45,411 nucleotides of DNA from an uncultured Solirubrobacteraceae bacterium (GTDB taxonomy: Bacteria; Actinomycetota; Thermoleophilia; Solirubrobacterales; Solirubrobacteraceae). Location: NCBI GenBank assembly GCA_902806175.1, contig CADCVQ010000163.1, positions 1 through 45,411 on the forward strand, in the 5' to 3' direction. The notes under the pieces are model-generated. The model had not been told where the DNA came from, did not search any database, and was given only the letters and a program-made list of their open reading frames with translations. Positions 14,898-21,990 of the stretch are shown here, in pieces (within the stretch, counting starts at the first letter, position 1; each line of letters starts with the position of its first letter). The position numbers and the translations under genes were made by a program.

Positions 14898-16200
14898 TCA
14901 GAAGATGACCTTGTTGCCGTCGCTTCCCACGGCGTCGGATTTGCCGTCACGTCGCAAGGTGATGCGAATGGCGGGGTGCCTCCCGGTGCGAGCGCGCGCC
15001 GGCCGGCGCGTGTCAGGCGCAGGCGCGCCAGTCGCGCGGGCTGGTCGTCGAGCCGACCGGCGCGTCGCAGGCTGATCGGTCCGGAGGCGAGCAGCGTTCC
15101 GCGGCGCGCGTGGAAGACCCTGATGTCCAGCCGCCTGGCACCGAGGGTGGCGAGGCGAAGCTCCAGCCAGCGGCCGCCGACACGCCGCGGGCGTGCGACG
15201 ACGTTCAGCAGTCCGGTCGGTGCGACGAGCTCGCAGTCGCGCGGGATCAGCTGACGCGGGCGGGTGAGGCCGACGTGGTCGCGCCCGGCGCCGCAGGTGA
15301 ACCGCTTGGTGTCCTGGAAGACGTCGAGGACGTCGTCGCCGTCGCCGCCGTCTGCGACCTCGGAAGCGAGGTTGTCATCACCGCCGCGCCCGATCGCCGT
15401 GCTGCGCGGGCCCGACGCCCTCAGCGTGTTCGGTCCGTCGTCGCCGAGCAACCGATCGCCTGCGCCTGCGGAGTGGACGTTCTCGATCCCGGCGAGCAGG
15501 TCGTCGCGGGCGCCCGGCTGCCGGCCGGTGATCGTAAGATCCACCGTAAGAGGAGCGCTGTGGCCGGAGTAGCTTGCAGTGTCGTTCCCGGCACCTCCGT
15601 CGAGCGCGTCGGTCGCGGTGACGACAGGCGCGCCACCTGGAGACGCGTCTTCACCGATGAGATAGTCGTTGCCGGGTCCTCCAGAAAGCTCGTCGCTCTG
15701 GGTGCCGCCGACCAGGCTGTCATGTCCAGGCCCGCCGCTGAGCGAGTCGCGGCCGTCGCCGCCTTCGAGGGTGGCCCCGTTCACGGTCGTCGTAGACAGG
15801 CGGTCGCTTCCGCCGCCGCCGCGAACCCTGATCGTCCCGGCCGGTTGAAGATCCGCCAGTGCTGCGAAGTCATCGCCGTCGCCGAGCTCGGCGATCACGT
15901 CCGTCGGCGCTGTGCTCGGGAGCGGGCAGCTCGCGTGGGTGGCGTCGATCCTGATGCAGCCGGCCGCGACTGCCAGTGGCGCATCGCGGTCATGCACGGC
16001 GATGGCGGTGCTCGTGCGCTCGAGCGCCATGTCGTTGACCTCGCCGGGGCAGCCGCAAACGTCATGCTGTACCCGCCGCCGCCGGCCTTTGGCAACGGCT
16101 CGGAGTAGCTCATGCCGACGGTGGCGGCGTGCGCGGAGGCCGGCGAGACGGCCACCGCGCACGCGACCGTAAGGAGCACTCTGAGCCTCGGGATCGGCAC
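14898..16200 (-). pseudogene. RTX-like repeat protein gene with two frameshifts
   Basis: GTG 16200 starts a signal peptide ('RLRVLLTVACAVAVSPASAHA') and 'GMSYSEPLPKAGGGGYSMTFA'. Loss of one C in a C run near 16055 moves the frame to 'GEVNDMALERTSTAIAVHD...', continuing through nonapeptide GGxGxDxLxG calcium-binding repeats ('GGDGRDSLSGGPGHDSLVGG', 'GGPGNDYLIGED', 'GGAGNDTASYSG'). A second shift near 14950-14965 is needed to reach the natural tail 'IRITLRRDGKSDAVGSDGNKVIF-stop' at 14898. Without the shifts the frame reads on through copy E. The gene starts 8 bp after the lipoprotein gene, third in the copy-F unit. It would have been an exported Ca-binding protein. Confidence 0.72.
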
Positions 16201-16208
16201 GGGCTGGG

Positions 16209-16879
16209 CTAGTCGCGCGTCGCGCGATCGTCGATGCGATTGGCGATCTCGAGGGTCGCCTGCTTGTCCTGGCCGCCGACAAAGTCGGAGGATCCCATGG
16301 TTGCAACGACGTTGCCCGCGCGCCAGAAGTACAGATAGAACGCGAAACGTTCGTCCAAGAGCCCGCCGCGAACCGTTGCCCCACGGGCCGTTTCGTCGCC
16401 CAGTCCCGAGACCCCCATGCTGTGTCGCGAGATGATGCGAGCATCCCCGGTGGCACGAGCACTGGCGATGAGCGCTCTCCTGATCAGCGGCAGCGCCTCG
16501 GACGCGCTACCGGCGTCTCGAAAGCCAAAACTCCCAGAGAAGACCTCGTTGCGGAACGTGCCGTCGCCGTCGCGAACTTCGTTTCGATAGGTCGTACCAG
16601 TGCACGCCTGCAGTCCCAACGCACGCAGGCGCGAATCACGGTGGCTTCCTCGCCGGTCTGCGACGGCAGGCAGTCGTCCCCTGTGCCGGACGTGGATCTT
16701 GTCTTCTTGTAGTCGGCGGGCAGGTCCGCTCGCTTGATCGAAAAGCGCTTGAGCTCGTCCTTGGTGAAGTGCGTGTCCGCCTGCGGCGTGCCCGTGGACG
16801 CATCGTTGTCGTTGCCGCACCCGCCTCCAGCCAGGGCGAGGATGGCGATGACGATGACGGTGCCTCGCACGCGCGTCAT
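16209..16879 (-). CDS. lipoprotein, internally frameshifted
   Basis: ATG 16879 overlaps the previous stop (ATGA). Lipobox 'ILALAGGGC' with Cys near residue 21. The N-terminal frame carries 'ELKRFSIKRADLPADYKKTRS', matching 'RFLLKPSDLPSGYKRQ' of the paralogue. Near 16625-16640 ('CGCGCCTGCGTGCG') the frame must change to continue as 'LRALGLQACTGTTYRNEV...FAFYLYFWRAGNVVATMGSSDFVGG...IANRIDDRATRD' (stop 16209). The two halves line up end to end with the 11.9 kb lipoprotein, so the gene is one unit with a single indel. Function unknown; probably surface exposed and translationally coupled to the SmpA-like gene. Confidence 0.65.
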
Positions 16880-17454
16880 GCCCCGCGATCGGTGAACAGG
16901 ATGATGACGTCGAGTACGCGCGCCTTCTTGCGCGAGAAACGATCGACGAGGAACTGCGTCTCGACGGGTCGATTGAGATAGCGGCTGCGGATCACGTATC
17001 GTCGCTCGTCGATGACGCGGTCGTGTACGCGGCGCACACGGCGCCCGTAGTGGCGATACAGCCGATCGATCGCGCCTCGCGCGAAGATCGCGTTGCCGTC
17101 GCGCAGCTTCCAGCCGCGGCCACGAAAGCCGGCGAGGATGAACATCCGGACGCGCCCGGTGTCGCCGTACCGGTAGATGTCAAAGAGGCTCGTGGCCGAC
17201 TCGAGGTCGGGCTGGTAGGACATCACGCCGTTGGCGTTCTCTCGCACCGGCGCACCCAACTCGGCGATCACCTGATCGCGGCTCATGTCCAGGCGCGCGC
17301 CACCCGCGCCGCGCCCGACCGTGATCGTCCCCTGATCGATTGCTGCGAGGGCCGGCGGCGCGTGCCAAGCAACGAGCGCCAGCACGAGCGCGCATATGAC
17401 ACCGGCGATACGCCCGCGCGCCACAGGCGTGATCCTCAGGGTTTGCAGCAGCAT
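16876..17454 (-). CDS. secreted SmpA/BamE-like small protein
   Basis: 192-residue protein from ATG 17454 with a long signal peptide ending 'LALVAWHAPPALA' (~37). The mature start 'GRGAGGARLDMSRDQVIAELGAP' has the 'G-M-(S/T)-x-x-x-V-x-x-x-L-G-x-P' pattern of SmpA/BamE-like beta-lactamase-inhibitor-fold domains. It is followed by 'DIYRYGDTGRVRMFIL' and a basic C-terminal part ('RVHDRVIDERRYVIRSRYLNRP'). In a Gram-positive-type actinobacterium the role is not outer-membrane assembly; function unknown. It heads a three-gene unit behind promoter copy F, with 4-bp overlap to the lipoprotein gene. A deleted paralogue heads the copy-D unit. Confidence 0.7.
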   Translation of the reverse strand: MLLQTLRITPVARGRIAGVICALVLALVAWHAPPALAAIDQGTITVGRGAGGARLDMSRDQVIAELGAPVRENANGVMSYQPDLESATSLFDIYRYGDTGRVRMFILAGFRGRGWKLRDGNAIFARGAIDRLYRHYGRRVRRVHDRVIDERRYVIRSRYLNRPVETQFLVDRFSRKKARVLDVIILFTDRGA

Positions 17455-17501
17455 CGGCTGCCTACATCTCGTTGCCGTCGCCACATCCGTCTCACGTTTG
17501 G

Positions 17502-17558
17502 ATGGTCGCCCTGTGAGGGGGTCTTCGCATCGGGGAGCACCCTGAGATCGCACCCTGA
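17502..17558 (-). promoter_or_regulatory. dispersed promoter module, copy F
   Basis: Minus strand TCAGGGTG at 17558-17551 and 17545-17538, CTCCCC, GATGCG, 18 bp, GACCAT (17507-17502). The start codon at 17454 lies about 48 bp further on. Confidence 0.82.
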
Positions 17559-17581
17559 AACCGGGCCGCGAAAGTTGTGCG

Positions 17582-18055
17582 CTAACGTCGGCGCGCTTCC
17601 TCCTCCCTGCGCTCGATCTCGTAGAGCACGAAGTACAGGATCGTGAGGTCGTCGTCGTCGAGTGATGTGCCGGCGTCCGGCACGCCGACGCGCTTGGGTC
17701 GTGCTCCGAGACGGTCGTACTGCAGTGTCATCGGGCCGATCGTGCGCACGCGGGCGCCGAGCCGGTCATACGTCAGCTCATACGAACCGACGCGGCGCAG
17801 CCGCGAACCAAGCCGGTCGTATTCCAGGGCGATGTCCCCCAGCGCGCACGGCCGCGAGCCCAGGCGGTCGTAGTCGATCTCAACGCCGCCGATCGCTCGC
17901 AGGCGCGAGCCCATCACGTCGTACTCGAGCAGGTGCGGGCCGAGCCGGCATGGACGGCTGCCCATCCGGTCGTACTCGATGACGACGGTCCCGATGCTGC
18001 GCAGCCGGGATCCGAGGCGGTCGTACTCGAGCTCGATCTCAGCCACGTTGCACAC
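17582..18055 (-). CDS. protein of seven 17-residue 'YDRLGSRLRxIG' repeats
   Basis: 157-residue protein (GTG 18055, GGGGA in front; a second GTG lies three codons later). Residues ~10-128 are seven tandem 17-residue repeats with consensus (E/D)-Y-D-R-L-G-S-R-(L/P)-(R/C)-x-(I/L)-G-x-x-x-(L/I). The units differ at 4-8 positions each, so this is an old amplification. The C-terminal ~29 residues are acidic then basic ('SLDDDDLTILYFVLYEIERREEEARRR'), probably a helix. There is no signal peptide. The Y-D-x-x-G-R-like core recalls Rhs YD repeats but is shorter and without their spacing; each repeat could be a beta-hairpin of a small solenoid or barrel. It sits between two surface-protein units without promoter module of its own. 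Confidence 0.72.
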   Translation of the reverse strand: MCNVAEIELEYDRLGSRLRSIGTVVIEYDRMGSRPCRLGPHLLEYDVMGSRLRAIGGVEIDYDRLGSRPCALGDIALEYDRLGSRLRRVGSYELTYDRLGARVRTIGPMTLQYDRLGARPKRVGVPDAGTSLDDDDLTILYFVLYEIERREEEARRR

Positions 18056-18153
18056 GTTCCCCGCACGGTGCGCCCGGCGACGGTTTCCTGAGCAGGATCG
18101 GAGGCGTGCGCGCGCCGGTCATCGCAGCGGCCGACGCGCGCACGAGTTCGTGG

Positions 18154-19812
18154 TCAGCGACGCCGGATCTGAAAGCGCGTGCGTTCCGGTCGCGATCTGT
18201 TGCCGGCGGCGTCGGTCGCGGTCGACTGGAGGCGGTAGCGGCCGGGCGCGAGCTTGCGGTTGCGTAGGCGCCCGCTGAACTTGAAGCTGTTCTGTCCGCC
18301 GGCGCCGGGGTGCGTGAAGCTGCCGCGCAGCCTGCGGTAGCGGGTGCAGCGCCTGGCGCGGCGGTTCGAGCGCTTGGCCTTGACGCAGCGCCCGCCCGCG
18401 CGGCGACCGCTGTCGGCGCGCTGCACGGTGAACTTCACGACGCCCGGCTCAGACAACCTGTAGGAGACCCTGCTGCCGCCCCGGCGGACGATGCTCGCGC
18501 CCTTTCGGGCCGCGGCGAAGCGGCTGGGCGACAGCGACAGCGCGCTGAGCAGCGGCCTCGTCGTGTCCTTTGCCGGCGGCGGAGGCGGCGGAGGAGGCGG
18601 CGGCGGGCCGCTGCTCGGCTCGGGCTGCGGATCGAGCGCCACGACCTGGACCGTGAAGGTGTCTTCCGTCCAGGTGGCAAAGCCGCTGCCATCGGGCGCC
18701 ACCGCGATCTGCGGATCGTCGTAATCGCCATGCAGCGCCAGGTTCAGCACCGGGCCGTACGTGGCGCCGCCGTCGGTCGACCGGCGATAGCGCAGGCGAC
18801 TGTCGCCGAAGTGCGAGTCCCAGATGACATGGGGGCCAGAGCTGTCGACCGCGATGTCGGGATTGCTGACGTTGGCGACCGGCGGTGGTCCATCGATCGA
18901 GGGCGCCTCGAACACGTCGCGCTGCACGATGGTCTTCGGCACCTCGAACTGCTTGGTCGCCGGGTCGTAGCGCTGCGCGATGATCTGCTCCTGCTCGGGT
19001 GCTCCCACGGCAAAGCGCCGGAAGGTGAGGAAGACGCCCGCGCCGCCGGCGCCGAGTGAGGGGTCGGAGTAGGTCTCGCCGGGGGTCGTCGGCTGCGCGC
19101 CGCTCCAGGTGCCGGTGTTGATGCTCGCGGCGGTCAACGCTCCGGAGAACACGGAGAACGAGATCGAGTTAGAGCTGTTGACGGCGACGAGCTGGTTCTG
19201 GCCCGGCACGCGCACGACCGACGGAGAGTCCCCGCTTGGCAGCACCGTTCTGGAGGGGGTCGTCGGCGCGGTGGGGCCGGCGACGATGTTGCTGTTGTGT
19301 TCGTCGTTGCCGTTCCCCATTGCCACTGCGACGTCGCCGCTCTCGACGTAGGCGCCTGCCGTCATGTAGACGGTTTCTGCGATCTTCACCGGCGCCCCGA
19401 ACGACGCTCCGTTGTCCGTCGAGATCCAGCGAAAGATGGCGTTGGTATAGGCGCTGTAACCGCCGAGGATCACGACCTTGCCCGGCGCCGGTGCGAAGAC
19501 CTGCGGAGCGTGGCGGAATACGTCAATCTTGAGTTCACTCGGCGGAAAGTTCACGTGCGTGGTGCGATCACACGCCGTCGCGTTCCTCCGCACGCGGCAG
19601 TAGCCGACGCGGTCGTCGCTGCCGTCGCTGGGTGATTCGGACCACACGACGTGTCCCACGCCGTCGGCGCCGACGGCGACCTGCGGGCGCGCATCCTCGT
19701 TGCCGAAGCCGGCATCGAAGGGGATCGCCGCCGGCGCCGGCACGGCGAGGACGAGCGCGAGGACGGTTGCGCCCAGGCTCGTCGCAATCATCGAACGGCT
19801 GCGTCTGATCAT
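18154..19812 (-). CDS. secreted beta-propeller-like (sialidase-fold) protein with C-terminal beta domain
   Basis: 552 residues from ATG 19812. Signal peptide 'LGATVLALVLAVPAPAA' (cleavage ~29). Residues 30-390 hold repeated beta-propeller blades of the BNR/sialidase type: 'ARPQVAVGADGVGHVVWSES', 'FRWISTDNGASFGAPV', 'RYRRSTDGGATYGPVLNL' and 'DDPQIAVAPDGSGFATWTED' carry the S-x-D-x-G-x-x-(W/F/Y) Asp-box. A Pro run links to a ~130-residue C-domain with paired Cys ('AGGRCVKAKRSNRRARRCTRYRR' region) and 'GRLRNRKLAPGRYRLQSTATDAAGN', shared with the FG-GAP protein at 20-22 kb. Probably wall-associated; no sialidase active site was identified. Promoter copy G. Confidence 0.76.
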   Translation of the reverse strand: MIRRSRSMIATSLGATVLALVLAVPAPAAIPFDAGFGNEDARPQVAVGADGVGHVVWSESPSDGSDDRVGYCRVRRNATACDRTTHVNFPPSELKIDVFRHAPQVFAPAPGKVVILGGYSAYTNAIFRWISTDNGASFGAPVKIAETVYMTAGAYVESGDVAVAMGNGNDEHNSNIVAGPTAPTTPSRTVLPSGDSPSVVRVPGQNQLVAVNSSNSISFSVFSGALTAASINTGTWSGAQPTTPGETYSDPSLGAGGAGVFLTFRRFAVGAPEQEQIIAQRYDPATKQFEVPKTIVQRDVFEAPSIDGPPPVANVSNPDIAVDSSGPHVIWDSHFGDSRLRYRRSTDGGATYGPVLNLALHGDYDDPQIAVAPDGSGFATWTEDTFTVQVVALDPQPEPSSGPPPPPPPPPPPAKDTTRPLLSALSLSPSRFAAARKGASIVRRGGSRVSYRLSEPGVVKFTVQRADSGRRAGGRCVKAKRSNRRARRCTRYRRLRGSFTHPGAGGQNSFKFSGRLRNRKLAPGRYRLQSTATDAAGNRSRPERTRFQIRRR

Positions 19813-19873
19813 GTGCTACCTCGCGACGGGATGGTGGGAGGCTGAGGGATGCGCGGCCTGGCGCGTGGTTCGC

Positions 19874-19930
19874 AGCATGCCGCCGAGGTTGACGCCCCGC
19901 GTCGGGGAGCACCCTGAGATCGCACCCTGA
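19874..19930 (-). promoter_or_regulatory. dispersed promoter module, copy G
   Basis: Minus strand TCAGGGTG at 19930-19923 and 19917-19910, CTCCCC, GACGCG, 18 bp, CATGCT (19879-19874). Divergent partner of copy H, 146 bp apart. About 60 bp are shared with copies A and E. Confidence 0.82.
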
Positions 19931-20076
19931 ACTTCGCGACGGTCTTCGCTCGCGTGCTACGGCAAGCCCGATCATCGACGTGGCCAGCCCAGTTCGCTCG
20001 CTTGAACCGCCGGTCAGGCCCGAGGTCATCGTGTCCGCGGACGAACAGGACACGGGCGACGGCAACGGCGACAAGT

Positions 20077-20135
20077 TCAGGGTGCGAATCTCAGGGTGCT
20101 CCCCGATGCGGGATGCACGCTCCCGCGCCGATGAT
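20077..20135 (+). promoter_or_regulatory. dispersed promoter module, copy H
   Basis: TCAGGGTG at 20077-20084 and 20091-20098 (14-bp period, one extra A), CTCCCC-like link, GATGCG (20105-20110), 19 bp, GATGAT (20130-20135). The start codon is at 20171. Confidence 0.78.
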
Positions 20136-20170
20136 TCGCGAGTGGCTCACACGTGGCGACGGGAGACGAG

Positions 20171-21973
20171 ATGCAGACGAAGCTTCGCTGTTGCGCGGTT
20201 CAGGTGCGCATCGTGATCAGGCTAGGCGCCCGCCATCCCGCTCGCGTGCTGGTCATCGTCGCCGTGGCGGTGCTCGGCTTGGCGCTTCCCGCGCCCGCAT
20301 CCGCACTCGAGCAGAAGCTGACGGCTTCGGATGGCGCGCAGTTCGACGGACTCGGCGCCTCGGTTGCGATCGACGGCGACACAGCCGTCGTCGGCGCGCC
20401 GGGCGCGAACCGCAACATCGGCGCCGTCTACGTCTTCGCGCGTGCAGCTGACGCGTGGATCCAGACTGCCAGGTTGACCGCTTCAGACGGCGAGCCGTTG
20501 GACGAGCTCGGCTCTTCGGTCGCGATCGATGGTGACTGGATCGTCGCCGGTGCGCGCGGCGACGACGCCGGCTTCACCCGAGACGTCGGCTCGGTGTACG
20601 TGTTCGCGCGCACGGGAGCCGCGGCGCGCTCGGAGTCCTCCAAGCTGGGGGCTTCGGACGGCGCGCTGCTCGACGGGCTCGGCTCCTCGGTGGCGATCGA
20701 GGGAGACACGATCGTCTCCGGCGCACCCGGCGACGACGTCGGCACGAGTGCAGACGTGGGCTCCGCATACACGTTCTCGCGCGTGGGCGCCGCGCGCGGC
20801 TTCACGGGCCAGACGGCGAAGCTGACGGCGTCGGACGGCGCGCCGTTCGACGAGCTTGGCTTCTCGGTCGCGATCGACGGCGGCTGGATCGTCGCCGGCG
20901 CACCCGGCGACGACGTAGGCGCCAATCAAGCTGCGGGCTCTACCTCCATCTTTGCCGGCACGAGCGATGCGGCGCGTTCGGAGATCGCGAAGGTGACGGC
21001 ATCGGACGGCGTGCAGTACGACAGTCTCGGTTCGTCGGTCGCGATCGCGGGCGACATGAACGTCGCCGGCGCGGCCGGCGTCGCCGGCGCCGACGAACGC
21101 CCGGGCTCCGCCTACACGTTCTCGCGGGCGGGCGCCGTGCGCGGCTTCAGGAGGCTGACGGCGAAGCTGACGGCGTCGGACCGCGCACCCTTCGCCGAGT
21201 TCGGCTCGTCGGTCGCGATCGACGCAGACGTGATCGCCGTCGGCGCCCCCGACGGCGCCCGCTCCACGCCGGACGTGGGCTCCGTCTACACGTTCGCTAC
21301 GGGCGACGACGCGGCGCGCACCGAGACCGCGCGCCTGACTGCCGCTGACGGCACGACCGGCAACTGGTTCGGCTCGTCGGTCGCAATCAGCGGCGGCACG
21401 ATCCTCGCCGGCGCCCCCGGCGAGGACGTCGGCGCCAACCGAAACCAGGGGTCCGCCTCGATCTTCTTCACGCCGAGCCTCCTGCCGCCCGCCGCGCCGC
21501 CCGGTCCCGCGCCGGCGCCCGCCACGCCATCGTCGCCGACGCCCCCAATCCGATCAGCGATCTCCCGCCCGTCGATCAGCGGCTTTGATTTCTCACCCGA
21601 CGTGATCGCCGTCCCGAAGCAAAGGACGCGGATCTCCACGGGCGCCAAGGGTGGGCGCTTCAAGTACACCCTCAGCATCGACGCGCGGATCACGATCATG
21701 GTCGAGCGCAAGCTATCCGGCCGCCGCGCGGGGCGGCGCTGCGTCAGGCCAACACGCCGCCTCACACGCAAGTGCACCCGCTACCAGCGCCGCGGCGCGC
21801 TCGACCACTCGGGTAGAAGCGGGCCGAACACGGTCTTCTTCAGCGGCCGGATCGGGCGGCGGGCACTTGCGGCGGGCTCCTACCGCGCCACCATCACAGC
21901 GACGAACGCCGGCGGTGCCTCCACGCCCCGGGCGACGACGTTCAGGGTGGTGCGCGCGAAGCAGCGCCGATGA
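20171..21973 (+). CDS. secreted FG-GAP (integrin-like) repeat protein
   Basis: 600 residues from ATG 20171 (GGGAGA in front). Signal peptide around 'VLVIVAVAVLGLALPAPASA' (~25-45). Then about seven ~55-residue FG-GAP blades: 'LTASDGAQFDGLGASVAIDGDTAVVGAPGANR' and its repeats ('LGSSVAIDGDWIVAGARGDD', 'LGFSVAIDGGWIVAGAPGDD'), which would close a beta-propeller. After a Pro-rich linker (~440-465) comes the same ~110-residue C-terminal domain as the 18-19.8 kb protein, with 'RRAGRRCVRPTRRLTRKCTRY' and 'GRIGRRALAAGSYRATITATNAGG'. Likely an adhesive surface protein. It is convergent with the LAL regulator, 17 bp apart. Confidence 0.8.
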   Translation: MQTKLRCCAVQVRIVIRLGARHPARVLVIVAVAVLGLALPAPASALEQKLTASDGAQFDGLGASVAIDGDTAVVGAPGANRNIGAVYVFARAADAWIQTARLTASDGEPLDELGSSVAIDGDWIVAGARGDDAGFTRDVGSVYVFARTGAAARSESSKLGASDGALLDGLGSSVAIEGDTIVSGAPGDDVGTSADVGSAYTFSRVGAARGFTGQTAKLTASDGAPFDELGFSVAIDGGWIVAGAPGDDVGANQAAGSTSIFAGTSDAARSEIAKVTASDGVQYDSLGSSVAIAGDMNVAGAAGVAGADERPGSAYTFSRAGAVRGFRRLTAKLTASDRAPFAEFGSSVAIDADVIAVGAPDGARSTPDVGSVYTFATGDDAARTETARLTAADGTTGNWFGSSVAISGGTILAGAPGEDVGANRNQGSASIFFTPSLLPPAAPPGPAPAPATPSSPTPPIRSAISRPSISGFDFSPDVIAVPKQRTRISTGAKGGRFKYTLSIDARITIMVERKLSGRRAGRRCVRPTRRLTRKCTRYQRRGALDHSGRSGPNTVFFSGRIGRRALAAGSYRATITATNAGGASTPRATTFRVVRAKQRR

Positions 21974-21990
21974 GCGGTCCTCCTGACAGT

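Noticed and set aside
17582-18055. Rhs/YD-repeat toxin fragment
   Set aside because: The repeats share the YD-x-x-G-R core but have a strict 17-residue period, no Rhs shell or toxin end, and no secretion signal.
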